The notes under the pieces were generated by a model. The model had not been told where the DNA came from and searched no databases. It saw only the letters and a list, made by a program, of their open reading frames with translations. Both the position numbers and the translations under genes were made by a program. Positions 8,366 through 16,240 of a DNA stretch of 42,694 nucleotides are shown here, piece after piece. How positions within the stretch are numbered: position 1 is the stretch's first letter; each line of letters starts with the position of its first letter. Origin of the DNA: Pseudomonas avellanae BPIC 631 (lineage in GTDB: Bacteria; Pseudomonadota; Gammaproteobacteria; Pseudomonadales; Pseudomonadaceae); contig NZ_ATDK01000250.1 of the NCBI RefSeq assembly GCF_000444135.1, positions 1 through 42,694 of the forward strand, written 5' to 3'.

Positions 8366-9567
8366 CCCAACTTGTCCCGGGCGCCAACGCCCCAGTCGCT
8401 GCCGGTCCGCTGACGGTGGAGATCATTTATTCTCCGCTCGCGGATGCGGATATCGATGTATCTGCGTTCCTGCTGACCAGTTCCGGCAAGGTGCGTGGCG
8501 ATCAGGACATGTGCTTCTACGGCCAGAAAAGCGTGAACGGCGGCGCGGTCCAGCAGACGGAAGCGTCGGCCGGTCGTGCGGTGTTCAGCCTCGATACCGG
8601 CCGCCTTGACCCTGTCATCGAGAAAGTTGCCCTGACCGCGACCATCTACGAGAACAAAGCCAGCTTTGGTAGCGTGTCGCGCCTGGCTCTGAACATTACC
8701 GGCGGCATTGAAGCGGATATCCCTACCAACGGCATGAAAGAAACCGCGCTGATTCTGGGCGAGTTCTATTTGCGCCAGGGCGCGTGGAAATTCCGCTGCG
8801 TCGCCCAGGGCTTTGCCGGCGGCCTTGAGCCACTGGCAAAAAACTTTGGTGTTGAAGTCTCTGCGCCTCAGGATCAGCCTGCACCTGCACCTGCACCTGC
8901 ACCTGCACCTGCACCTGCACCTGCACCTGTTCCAGCGCCAGCGGCCAAGTCGACCGTCAACCTGAGCAAGATCACGCTGGACAAGACCCGGGCTTCGATC
9001 AGTCTGGAAAAATCCAGTGCCGGCTTCGGCGAGATGCGCGTCAACCTGAACTGGAACCGTCGCAACGACACCAAAGGCGGCGGCTTCTTCTCGATGAAGA
9101 AGAGCACGGCCATCGACCTTGATGTAGGCTGCCTCTTTGAATTGCAGGACGGTTTCAAAGGCGCGGTTCAGGCGCTGGGCAACTCGTTTGGTTCGCTCAA
9201 TGACGAGCCTTTCATCAAATTGATGGGTGATGACCGTACCGGCTCGATCAGCGACGGCGAGTGGCTGCACATCAACGGTGCCCACTGGAACAAGATCCGT
9301 CGAATTCTGGTCTATGCCTTCATCTACGAAGGTGCGCCGAACTGGAAAGAAACCGACGGAGTTGTCACCATTCACGCGCCAGGTCAGCCGCCCATCGAGG
9401 TTCGCCTCAATGAAGAAGGTGGTCGCCAGGGCATGTGTGCAATTGCTTTGCTGGAAAACGACAACGGTGCGGTCAAGGTGACGCGCTGTGTCGATTTTCA
9501 TAACGGCCACAGCAACATGGACAAGGCCTATGGCTGGGGCATGCGCTGGGCTGCCGGTTCCAAGTAA
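8362..9567 (+). CDS. terA: TerA, two TerD-like domains joined by a Pro-Ala linker
   Basis: The 401-residue protein matches TerA in size (about 385) and order. The N-terminal domain (about 1-160) starts with QLVPGANAPV and ends GFAGGLEPLAKNFGVEV. The C-terminal TerA domain (about 195-401) has SISLEKSSAGFGEMRVNLNW, AIDLDVGCLFEL, MGDDRTGSISDGEWL and the ending HSNMDKAYGWGMRW typical of TerA. Between them is an uninterrupted run of Pro-Ala pairs (about residues 173-189). Ter proteins form a membrane-associated complex with TerC in enterobacteria. ATG 8362 overlaps the terZ stop, so the two are translationally coupled. The linker is the only unusual part. Confidence 0.9.
   Translation: MTQLVPGANAPVAAGPLTVEIIYSPLADADIDVSAFLLTSSGKVRGDQDMCFYGQKSVNGGAVQQTEASAGRAVFSLDTGRLDPVIEKVALTATIYENKASFGSVSRLALNITGGIEADIPTNGMKETALILGEFYLRQGAWKFRCVAQGFAGGLEPLAKNFGVEVSAPQDQPAPAPAPAPAPAPAPAPVPAPAAKSTVNLSKITLDKTRASISLEKSSAGFGEMRVNLNWNRRNDTKGGGFFSMKKSTAIDLDVGCLFELQDGFKGAVQALGNSFGSLNDEPFIKLMGDDRTGSISDGEWLHINGAHWNKIRRILVYAFIYEGAPNWKETDGVVTIHAPGQPPIEVRLNEEGGRQGMCAIALLENDNGAVKVTRCVDFHNGHSNMDKAYGWGMRWAAGSK
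8878..8928 (+). repeat. Hexanucleotide repeat (CCTGCA)8.5 encoding a Pro-Ala linker
   Basis: Eight perfect tandem copies of CCTGCA followed by CCT, with no interruptions, lie between the two domains of terA and encode 17 residues of Pro-Ala. Perfect identity at synonymous positions shows that the tract is young or actively slipping rather than merely selected as protein. Copy changes would lengthen or shorten the linker without a frameshift. Confidence 0.97.
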
Positions 9568-9618
9568 ACAATACCGTGGTATTTCTGGGCTGGCTGTGCC
9601 GCCTCATGGGAGATAGAC

Positions 9619-10068
9619 ATGCTGGACTGGTTGAAAACAAACGCAACAGCTGCTCGCGACAAGCTGGCTTCCGAAGTCTCGAAGTTCAAGAATCGCGAAT
9701 TCATGGACGCTGTAGTTTCCGGCTGTGCCCTGGTATCGGCCGCTGACGGTGATATCAGCTCCAGTGAAAAGCAGAAAATGGCCGGTTTCATTCAAAACTC
9801 TCAGGAACTGAAAGTTTTCGACATGAAGGAAGTCATTCAAGGCTTCCAGGAAGCCTGCTCCAAGTTTGAGTTCGATTTTGAAATTGGCCGTGCCGAAGCG
9901 TTGAAAACCATCGGCAAGATCAAAAAGAAAGAAGATGCCTCCCGTTTGCTGGTGCGCGTCTGCTGTGCTATCGGTGGTGCCGATGGCAGCTTCGATGAGA
10001 AAGAGCGGGAAGTCTGCCGCACGATCTGCCGAGAGCTTGGCCTCAACCCGTCCGATTTCGACCTGTAA
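9619..10068 (+). CDS. terB: TerB, tellurite resistance/metal-sensing protein
   Basis: The 149-residue, mostly helical protein has the two acidic half-motifs of TerB: CALVSAADGDISSSEKQKM in the first half and CCAIGGADGSFDEKEREVC in the second. In the family these surround a metal-binding site. Length equals the enterobacterial protein (about 151). GGGAG lies before ATG 9619. TerB is reported to interact with TerC at the inner membrane and to link it to the cytosolic TerD-type proteins. It follows terA by 51 bases and precedes terC by 26, in the standard order. Confidence 0.93.
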   Translation: MLDWLKTNATAARDKLASEVSKFKNREFMDAVVSGCALVSAADGDISSSEKQKMAGFIQNSQELKVFDMKEVIQGFQEACSKFEFDFEIGRAEALKTIGKIKKKEDASRLLVRVCCAIGGADGSFDEKEREVCRTICRELGLNPSDFDL

Positions 10069-10094
10069 TTTTTTACCCTAAGGAACGCAGTTAA

Positions 10095-11129
10095 ATGGAA
10101 AGCACCTCTCTAGGCTTCCCTCCACTCACGATGGCGGTTTTCGTCGGTCTGGCCATTACGGCCATGGCTATCGATATGTTTTCCCATCGCGGAAACAAGC
10201 CGATCACCCTCGCGCAAGCTTCGGCGTGGTCGATTTTCTGGGTCGCCATTTCGCTGGCTTTCGCCGGTTTCCTGTATGTGCAGCATGGCTCCGAAGTTGC
10301 CACGCTGTTCGTGACCGGTTATGCGCTGGAAAAAGTGCTGAGCGTCGACAACCTGTTCGTGTTCATGGCCTTGTTCTCCTGGTTCAAGATTCCGGATGGC
10401 CTGCGCCACCGCGTTCTGTACTGGGGCATCATCGGTGCCATCGTTTTCCGCGGCATCTTCGTCGCCATCGGTACAGGCCTGCTGGCGCTGGGCCCGTGGG
10501 TCGAAGTGGTGTTTGCGGTCATCGTTGCCTGGACAGCCATCATGATGCTCAGAGCGGGTGATGACGACGACGAAGAAGTCGACTACTCGCAACACATGGC
10601 TTATCGCTTCGCCAAGAAACTGTTCCCGGTGTGGCCAAAACTGCACGGCAGCAACTTCTTCGTGCGTCGTTCGGTGTTGGAAGAAGAAGTCAAGAAACCG
10701 GAAAACGCCGGTATCACACTGGCCGCCAAAGGCGCTCTGTTCGCGACCCCGTTGTTCCTGTGTCTGGTCGTGGCAGAGATCTCCGACGTACTGTTCGCCT
10801 TCGACTCTGTGCCTGCAATCATCGCAGTGAGCCGTGAGCCTCTGATCGTGTTCTCGGCCATGCTGTTCGCGATTCTGGGCCTGCGTACCTTGTATTTCGT
10901 ACTTGAAGCCCTCAAACGTTACCTGGTGCATCTGGAGAAGGCAGTTATCGCCTTGCTGTTCTTCATCGCCATCAAACTGGGCCTGAACGCGACCAACCAT
11001 CTGTTCCATCACGGTTACGAAATCAGCGCCAACGCCAGCTTGCTGGTCGTGGTTGTCGTGCTGATCATCGGTATCGTTGCAAGCCTGCTCTTCCCGGGTA
11101 AAGAAGAACCTGCCGAAGAAAAAGCGTAA
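10095..11129 (+). CDS. terC: TerC, integral membrane protein
   Basis: The 344-residue polytopic membrane protein has about nine hydrophobic segments, a TerC signature around AITAMAIDMFSH and the conserved EKVLSVDNLFVFMALFSWF segment in the third/fourth helices. A charged cytosolic loop (about 155-200, DDDDEEVDYSQH) precedes LVVAEISDVLFAFDSVPAI, the second conserved block with intramembrane acidic residues. The family handles metal ions (Alx relatives export manganese). It is the membrane anchor of the Ter complex. AAGGAA lies about ten bases before the ATG. The C-terminus is acidic (KEEPAEEKA). Confidence 0.95.
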   Translation: MESTSLGFPPLTMAVFVGLAITAMAIDMFSHRGNKPITLAQASAWSIFWVAISLAFAGFLYVQHGSEVATLFVTGYALEKVLSVDNLFVFMALFSWFKIPDGLRHRVLYWGIIGAIVFRGIFVAIGTGLLALGPWVEVVFAVIVAWTAIMMLRAGDDDDEEVDYSQHMAYRFAKKLFPVWPKLHGSNFFVRRSVLEEEVKKPENAGITLAAKGALFATPLFLCLVVAEISDVLFAFDSVPAIIAVSREPLIVFSAMLFAILGLRTLYFVLEALKRYLVHLEKAVIALLFFIAIKLGLNATNHLFHHGYEISANASLLVVVVVLIIGIVASLLFPGKEEPAEEKA

Positions 11130-11156
11130 ACACTGGATAAAGGAGATAAACGAATC

Positions 11157-11732
11157 ATGGCTTTGACTCTGCAAAAAGGTGGCAACCTTTCGCTGTCGAA
11201 AACCGACCCTACCCTGACCAGCGTATTGATTGGTCTGGGCTGGGATCCGCGTGCCACTGACGGCCAGGAGTTTGACCTGGACGCCAGCGCATTCCTGCTG
11301 AGCGCCAATGGCAAGGTCCGCAGTGAAGCTGACTTCATTTTCTACAACCAGCTCAAGAGCGCCGACGGATCCGTCGAACACACCGGTGACAACCGTACCG
11401 GTGCTGGCGACGGCGACGACGAAGTGCTCAAGGTCGATCTGACCCGCGTACCTGCCGATGTCGACAAGGTCGTTTTTGTCGTGACCATTCACGATGCCGA
11501 CAGCCGCAAGCAGAACTTCGGTCAGGTGGGTGGCTCGTTCATCCGCGTCCTGAATGAAAAGTCCGGCTCTGAAGTTGTTCGTTATGACCTGGCAGAAGAC
11601 GCTTCGACCGAAACTGCAATGGTGTTTGCCGAGCTGTATCGCAACGCTGGCGAGTGGAAGTTTCGTGCGGTTGGCCAGGGTTATGCCGGTGGCCTGAAAG
11701 CTGTTGCCAACTCTTTCGGCATGAATTTCTGA
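11157..11732 (+). CDS. terD: TerD, calcium-binding stress protein
   Basis: The 191-residue protein is a full-length Ter[63 protein letters not shown] and the C-terminal [14 protein letters not shown]. The acidic DxD and GDGDDE loops bind calcium in the solved family fold. AAGGAG lies upstream of ATG 11157, 27 bases after terC. It is about as long as terE and plainly a paralogue. Cytoplasmic; part of the Ter stress/metal response. Confidence 0.95.
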   Translation: MALTLQKGGNLSLSKTDPTLTSVLIGLGWDPRATDGQEFDLDASAFLLSANGKVRSEADFIFYNQLKSADGSVEHTGDNRTGAGDGDDEVLKVDLTRVPADVDKVVFVVTIHDADSRKQNFGQVGGSFIRVLNEKSGSEVVRYDLAEDASTETAMVFAELYRNAGEWKFRAVGQGYAGGLKAVANSFGMNF

Positions 11733-11769
11733 TTCACGCCTAACCATTTTTCTGAAAAGGATTACGAAC

Positions 11770-12348
11770 ATGGCAGTAAGTCTGAGTAAAGGCGGTAACG
11801 TTTCCCTGTCGAAAGAGGCCCCGGGCCTGACAGAAATCACCGTGGGCCTGGGCTGGGATCCACGTGTTACCGATGGCACCGAGTTCGATCTGGACGCGTC
11901 GATCTTCATCGTTGGCGAAAATGGCAAGGTGTTGGACGACAACAGCTTCATTTTCTACAACAACAAGAAATCGACCGATGGTTCGGTTGAACACCTGGGC
12001 GACAACCGCTCCGGTGCTGGCGACGGTGATGACGAGTCGGTAACGGTCAAGCTCACTGGCCTGGCAGCTGCAGTCAAGAAGCTGGTTTTCGCAGTCACCA
12101 TCCACTCGGCCGAAGAGCGCAAGCAAAGCTTTGGTCAGGTTGGAAACGCTTACATCCGCGTTGTGAACAAGGCTGACGGCAAGGAAATCGCTCGCTACGA
12201 CCTGTCGGAAGATGCATCGACCGAAACCGCGATGATCTTCGGCGAGCTGTATCGCAATGGCGACGAGTTCAAGTTCAAGGCCATTGGCCAAGGCTTCGCA
12301 GGCGGCCTGAAGCCGTTGGCAGAAGCACACGGCGTGGCAATCGGCTAA
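11770..12348 (+). CDS. terE: TerE, TerD paralogue
   Basis: The 192-residue protein is closely similar to the preceding terD product, with [54 protein letters not shown] and [15 protein letters not shown]. By order (terD then terE) and length it is TerE. AAGGA lies eight bases before the ATG. It is the last gene of the plus-strand ter operon and is followed at once by a strong intrinsic terminator. Confidence 0.93.
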   Translation: MAVSLSKGGNVSLSKEAPGLTEITVGLGWDPRVTDGTEFDLDASIFIVGENGKVLDDNSFIFYNNKKSTDGSVEHLGDNRSGAGDGDDESVTVKLTGLAAAVKKLVFAVTIHSAEERKQSFGQVGNAYIRVVNKADGKEIARYDLSEDASTETAMIFGELYRNGDEFKFKAIGQGFAGGLKPLAEAHGVAIG

Positions 12349-12361
12349 ACCCGAGCAACGC

Positions 12362-12404
12362 CCAATAAAAACCCCCGCCAGCGATGGCGGGGGTTTTTTA
12401 TTGG
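12362..12404 (+). terminator. Intrinsic terminator after terE
   Basis: A nine-base-pair GC stem, CCCCCGCCA (12372-12380) with TGGCGGGGG (12385-12393) and loop GCGA, is followed by TTTTTT and an ATTGGGG that extends pairing with the upstream CCCAATAAAA. The A-run on the other side makes it potentially bidirectional, so it could also stop transcripts coming from terF. Confidence 0.95.
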
Positions 12405-12439
12405 GGCTTTTGAACGTATTGGCTGGTTACAAGGCTATC

Positions 12440-12619
12440 CGTTCACATGCTCCAGTGTGGCACGATAGTTAAGATTATCGTTCCGCACGCTCCAGCGTGG
12501 GAACGCATTTCGCGACGCTCTGCGTCGCAAAGAGGACGCGGAGCGTCCTGAACGGCATGTCGACGCGGAGCGTCGCACGATAGTCAGTAGTTGAGATCAT
12601 CGTTGCGCATGCTCACCCC
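12440..12619. repeat. Cluster of Pseudomonas REP-like palindromes between terE and terF
   Basis: The interval is packed with GC-rich inverted repeats: CGTTCC/GGAACG with inner CACGCT/AGCGTG (about 12479-12505), GCGACGC-TCT-GCGTCGC (12512-12528), and GGACGC-GGA-GCGTCC (12534-12548), followed by a second GACGCGGAGCGTC unit and a degenerate CGTTGCGCATGCTCAC unit. A closely related array occurs at 42594-42694, so this is a dispersed family and not a local structure. No coding potential is seen. Confidence 0.85.
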
Positions 12620-13861
12620 CTACAGGATCCCCGCACCCTTGGCCGCTTTCAGCCAGTCTGGAAACTCTTCCATCAGCAGGTCATAGAGCTTCTCTTCCGG
12701 CACCTCGTCCAGACGGTCCAGGGCAAAGAAGTTGCAGTTGTCGACGACCCTGCCGCCCATGTCATCGAGCTTTTCCAGAATGCCGTAACCGCGACCACCC
12801 AGGCCTACGAACTGCCAGAAGATCGGCAGCTTGGCGGCTTCGATCATCAGCTTGGTGATTTCCCGGTCCTGATGCACGCCGCCGTCGCTGATGAACAGGA
12901 TGTAGACCGGCGTCTTGTCGCCTGACTTCTTGTAATAGTCGATGACCATGCGCATCGCCTTCGGCTCATCGTTGATGCGTGAGCCCAGTTCCCAGTCTTT
13001 CCAGCCTCCGTGATCGGTCTTGATGAAGTTCTGGAAGTTTTTCAGCGTGACTGCATTCAACTGCTGCGGCTTTGCCCCGAACGCCCAGCAATCCAGCGCA
13101 CCGTCGTCATCGAAATGCACGGCAAGGGGGATCAGGCGATCAACCACTTCCTGAACGTGACCACGGGTGTATTGCGGGTTCATCGAGCCAGACGCATCCA
13201 GCACCAGGCCGACCCGTGCCTTGGTGTCGGTCAGCTTGGCTTTTTCCAGGCTGACCTGGGCCTTCTTCGCCAGGCTGATCAACTGCGGCGCAGCGTCGGC
13301 GATTTTCTTTTCCAGTGAAATGCGTGCAGGGGCGGCAGGCGCGGGCGGCGGCGCATCCGCGACTTCGCCGCCAAAATGCACCACCAGCGCATCCAGCCCG
13401 GCGTTGTAGCCCTGCAGGTTGGATGCGATGCGCCATTCACCGTTCTTGCGGTAGATGTCAGCAACCATGATGGCTTTCTCGGCGGCGAAGGTTGCGCCGG
13501 AGAATTCGCCACGAGCCACTTCGCGGCCCTGATGCTGAATGCTGAAATGACTCGCCTGGATATCGCTCATGACGCCCGCGCCATCGATGGACGCGGTGAA
13601 CACCAACCGATCGATGGAGGCTGGCAAGCCGTCCAGCGCGAGCTGGAAATCCCCGCCGTTGGCCTGTTTTACGCTGTTGCAGGGGCTGGTCGGTTGGTTG
13701 AAGAAGATCATGTAGCGGTCGTCCGACAGCTTGCCGTTGGCATCGACGCCAAAGCAGACGTAGTCGATCACATGCGCGGATTTGATCACGATCGACAGCG
13801 TGAGATCGTTGCCCTGAATCAGCGTGGAAAGGGGGATGCGTTGACCTTGAGTAATCTGCAT
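12620..13861 (-). CDS. terF: TerF-type protein: TerD-like domain plus von Willebrand A domain
   Basis: The 413-residue protein has an N-terminal TerD-like domain (about 1-168: YVCFGVDANGKLSDDRYMIFFNQ and VADIYRKNGEWRIASNLQGYNAGLDALVVHFG). A linker follows with reiterated SLEKK/SLAKK/SLEKAKL strands (about 180-212). The C-terminal vWA domain carries a complete MIDAS, DASGSM (Asp222, Ser224, Ser226), plus LFISDGG. Size and architecture match enterobacterial TerF (about 411). The start has AGGAAG six bases before the ATG. It is convergent with terZABCDE instead of being the last gene of that operon, and lies 60 bases downstream of the GYF-AIM24 gene, so those two form their own unit. vWA proteins usually mediate metal-dependent protein contacts; partners are unknown. 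Confidence 0.88.
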   Translation of the reverse strand: MQITQGQRIPLSTLIQGNDLTLSIVIKSAHVIDYVCFGVDANGKLSDDRYMIFFNQPTSPCNSVKQANGGDFQLALDGLPASIDRLVFTASIDGAGVMSDIQASHFSIQHQGREVARGEFSGATFAAEKAIMVADIYRKNGEWRIASNLQGYNAGLDALVVHFGGEVADAPPPAPAAPARISLEKKIADAAPQLISLAKKAQVSLEKAKLTDTKARVGLVLDASGSMNPQYTRGHVQEVVDRLIPLAVHFDDDGALDCWAFGAKPQQLNAVTLKNFQNFIKTDHGGWKDWELGSRINDEPKAMRMVIDYYKKSGDKTPVYILFISDGGVHQDREITKLMIEAAKLPIFWQFVGLGGRGYGILEKLDDMGGRVVDNCNFFALDRLDEVPEEKLYDLLMEEFPDWLKAAKGAGIL

Positions 13862-13921
13862 GTCGCTTCCTTGGCAAAGAGGGCGTCGGATAGCCCTCGG
13901 TCAAATGACGAAGTGGTCACA

Positions 13922-14992
13922 TTAACGTTCGCTTCTGCCCACACCGGCCGGCCCGGCCGCCAGCATGCGCCCGGCCAGACGCGAAAAGGGCAGGCTTTGC
14001 AGCCATACCGTGCCAGGCCCGGTCAACCTGGCGAAAAACACGCCTTCACCGCCGAACAGCATGGATTTGATGCCACCGCCGACCATGCGAATATCGTAGT
14101 CGACCGTCTGAGTCATGGCTGCCAGGCAGCCGGTATCCACATCCAGCGCTTCGCCCGCGGCCAGTTCGATCTTGCGCACCGTGCCGCCCATGTGCACGAA
14201 TACCCAGCCATCACCTTCGAGCTTTTGCAGGATAAAGCCTTCGCCGCCGAACAGTCCGGTGAGGATTTTCTTCTGAAACTGGATGCCGATGGAGACGCCC
14301 TTGGCACCGGCCAGAAAGCTGTCTTTCTGGCAGATCAGCTTGCCGCCGAAATCGCGCAGGTTCAGGGGCAGGATGGTGCCGGGGTAGGGCGCAGCGAAAG
14401 CGACCCGGCCCTTGCCGGAGCCTTGTTGCGAGAACACCGTGGTAAACAGGCTTTCGCCGGTGAGCATGCGCTTGCCGGCACCGAATAACGAACCCAGCAG
14501 CCCGGACGACTGATTGCTGCCGTCGCCGAAAATAGTCTCCATTTGCACGTCGCAGGTCTTGTACATCATCGCCCCGGCTTCGGCGACTGCACTCTCGCCG
14601 GGATCAAGTTCCAGCTCGACAAACTGGGTTTCTGCGCCGTACAGCTTGAAATCCACGCCATCGGTCGCTTGCCCCTGACCGTAGCCGCCCGAGGCGTTCG
14701 GGTCCGGGGTAAACGAAGGACGTTTGGCGGGTACAGGCGCAGGTGTAGGGCCGGCCTGTGCGGGCAGGCCTGAGGGCTTGGGCTGAATCATGTCCGGCGT
14801 CGGATCCGGGAACGGTGTCACGCCGTCCTTTTTCATGGCGCGCACCTTCGCCACCTGATAGATCGGCAGCCAGTCCGGCATGCCCTGTTTCCAGCACCAG
14901 GCCCCAGGCGCTTCGCGCGCGATCAGCCGCGCCGCAGCGTCATCCATCGGGCCGAGCTGCTTGCCCGCATTCATGACAAACCAGTGTTCCAA
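13922..14992 (-). CDS. GYF_2-AIM24 (TIGR00266) fusion protein
   Basis: The 356-residue protein has an N-terminal GYF_2 domain (WFVMNAGKQLGPM to about residue 50), which binds proline-rich peptides. A Pro/Gly-rich linker (about 60-110) is followed by an AIM24/TIGR00266 beta-roll domain (about 112-335: FVELELDPGESAVAEAGAMMY, GFILQKLEGDGWVFVHMGGTV, GLLGSLFGAGKRMLTGESLF). The start is TTG (14990-14992) preceded by GGGGAG eight bases away. A later ATG would remove the first strand of the GYF fold, so I favour TTG. It lies 45 bases after nadC and 60 before terF on the same strand. AIM24 genes are often found in Ter neighbourhoods. The GYF domain could recognise the Pro-rich linkers of Ter proteins; that is inference. 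Confidence 0.87.
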   Translation of the reverse strand: MEHWFVMNAGKQLGPMDDAAARLIAREAPGAWCWKQGMPDWLPIYQVAKVRAMKKDGVTPFPDPTPDMIQPKPSGLPAQAGPTPAPVPAKRPSFTPDPNASGGYGQGQATDGVDFKLYGAETQFVELELDPGESAVAEAGAMMYKTCDVQMETIFGDGSNQSSGLLGSLFGAGKRMLTGESLFTTVFSQQGSGKGRVAFAAPYPGTILPLNLRDFGGKLICQKDSFLAGAKGVSIGIQFQKKILTGLFGGEGFILQKLEGDGWVFVHMGGTVRKIELAAGEALDVDTGCLAAMTQTVDYDIRMVGGGIKSMLFGGEGVFFARLTGPGTVWLQSLPFSRLAGRMLAAGPAGVGRSER

Positions 14993-15037
14993 AGCGTCTA
15001 CTCCCCAGCGATTGGTGACAGTCGTCTGCCCGGTGCG

Positions 15038-15886
15038 TCAGAGGCTCAGGCGCATGGACAGGTCCACGGCTTTCACGTCCTTGGTCATCGCACCGATGGA
15101 AATGTAATCCACCCCGGTATCGGCAATGACCCGCAGCGTGTCGTCGTTGATGCCGCCACTGGCTTCCAGGCGGGCGCGGCCTGCGGTCAGGCGCACGGCT
15201 TCGCGCATGTCATCCAGGCTCAGCTCGTCGAGCATGATGATATCGGCCCCGGCGTCCAGCGCCTGTTTCAATTCGCCCAGGCTTTCGACCTCGACCTCGA
15301 CAGGCTTGCCCGGTGCAATCCGGTGCGCCGCTGTCACGGCCTGGGCGATGCCGCCACAGGCTGCAATATGGTTTTCCTTGATCAGAAACGCGTCGTACAA
15401 GCCAATGCGATGGTTATGACAGCCGCCGCAGGTGACTGCGTATTTTTGCGCCATACGCAGGCCCGGCAGCGTCTTGCGGGTGTCCAGCAGTTTGACCTGA
15501 GTGCCCGCCACGATATCGGCGAAATATTTCGCGCGTGTGGCGACCCCGGAAAGCATCTGCAAAAAATTGAGTGCACTGCGTTCGCCGGTGAGCAGCGAAC
15601 GGGCAGGGCCTTCAAGGTGGAACAGCGCCTGATTGGGGCTGACACATTCACCATCGACCACTTGCCAGTGCACCGCCACGCGCGGGTCCAGCTGGCGAAA
15701 GACCGCATCGACCCAGGCAGTGCCAGCGATCACTGCGGCATCGCGCGAGATGATGGTGGCCTTGGCCAGCCGTTCTGCCGGAATCAACTGGGCGGTGATA
15801 TCGCTGCTGCCAACATCTTCAAGCAATGCGCGACGCACATTGGCTTCGATCTCGGCGCTCAGGTCGGCAATTCGTAAATTCGGCAT
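15038..15886 (-). CDS. nadC: Nicotinate-nucleotide pyrophosphorylase (quinolinate phosphoribosyltransferase)
   Basis: NadC condenses quinolinate with PRPP, releasing CO2, to give nicotinate mononucleotide in de novo NAD synthesis. The 282-residue product shows [65 protein letters not shown] and [30 protein letters not shown], all NadC signatures with the Arg/Lys/His substrate contacts. I chose ATG 15886, with GGAG six bases upstream; the frame stays open 13 codons further. It is housekeeping and the first conserved gene right of the Ter genes; read-through into the GYF-AIM24 and terF genes is possible because no terminator is seen in the 45-base gap. Confidence 0.97.
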   Translation of the reverse strand: MPNLRIADLSAEIEANVRRALLEDVGSSDITAQLIPAERLAKATIISRDAAVIAGTAWVDAVFRQLDPRVAVHWQVVDGECVSPNQALFHLEGPARSLLTGERSALNFLQMLSGVATRAKYFADIVAGTQVKLLDTRKTLPGLRMAQKYAVTCGGCHNHRIGLYDAFLIKENHIAACGGIAQAVTAAHRIAPGKPVEVEVESLGELKQALDAGADIIMLDELSLDDMREAVRLTAGRARLEASGGINDDTLRVIADTGVDYISIGAMTKDVKAVDLSMRLSL

Positions 15887-16240
15887 AGCGGGCTCCACTG
15901 ACAAAGTCGTCCGAGTATAAGGCACTGCATCGCGCTAACCCACCTGCGCCAGCGCTCTTGCCCGGTTTGCCCAACGTGCAGTTGGTCGGTTTGGCAAATT
16001 GGTTTGCGATGGAACGCAAAAAACGTGGTCTATCGCTGCATATGAGTGCCTTGTCACATTTCTCACTAGAGTGAGGGAAAAGTCTCGCTGGCGTTGATGA
16101 CAAGTTTTGAAAGATAATCCGACTTGTAATTGACGTCATGAGTTTGACGTTTCTGCAAGGCCAAGGGGGCCGCTTCACAGTACGAGGGTGGCAAGCCACG
16201 TGTGTGATGGGGTTCAGGTTGTTTCCTGTCAGGGGGTGTA
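15887..16240. other. Divergent intergenic region nadC / DUF1631 gene
   Basis: This 354-base gap separates two divergent genes and should hold both promoters, but no convincing -35/-10 pair stands out. It has small inverted repeats: CTCACT-AG-AGTGAG (16062-16075), GTGGC-AA-GCCAC (around 16190) and TTTGCG/CGCAAA (around 16005). Two TTGACGT copies lie 13 bases apart (around 16131 and 16144). I see no gene or RNA here. Confidence 0.5.

Noticed and set aside
8878..8928. Phase-variation switch in terA
   Set aside because: The repeat unit is six bases, so copy changes cannot shift the frame; only linker length would vary.
10110..11951. A 613-codon open frame on the minus strand across terC-terD
   Set aside because: It is antisense to three clear ter genes, rich in His/Gln/Asp repeats typical of reverse-frame translation of GC-rich genes, and resembles no family.
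13376..14488. A 370-codon plus-strand frame opposite terF and the AIM24 gene
   Set aside because: Spans two real antisense genes and their 60-base gap; no domain and no plausible start signal.
15887..16240. Sigma-70 promoter pair TTGATG / GATAAT near 16095-16115
   Set aside because: The spacer is only about 13 bases, too short for a functional promoter.
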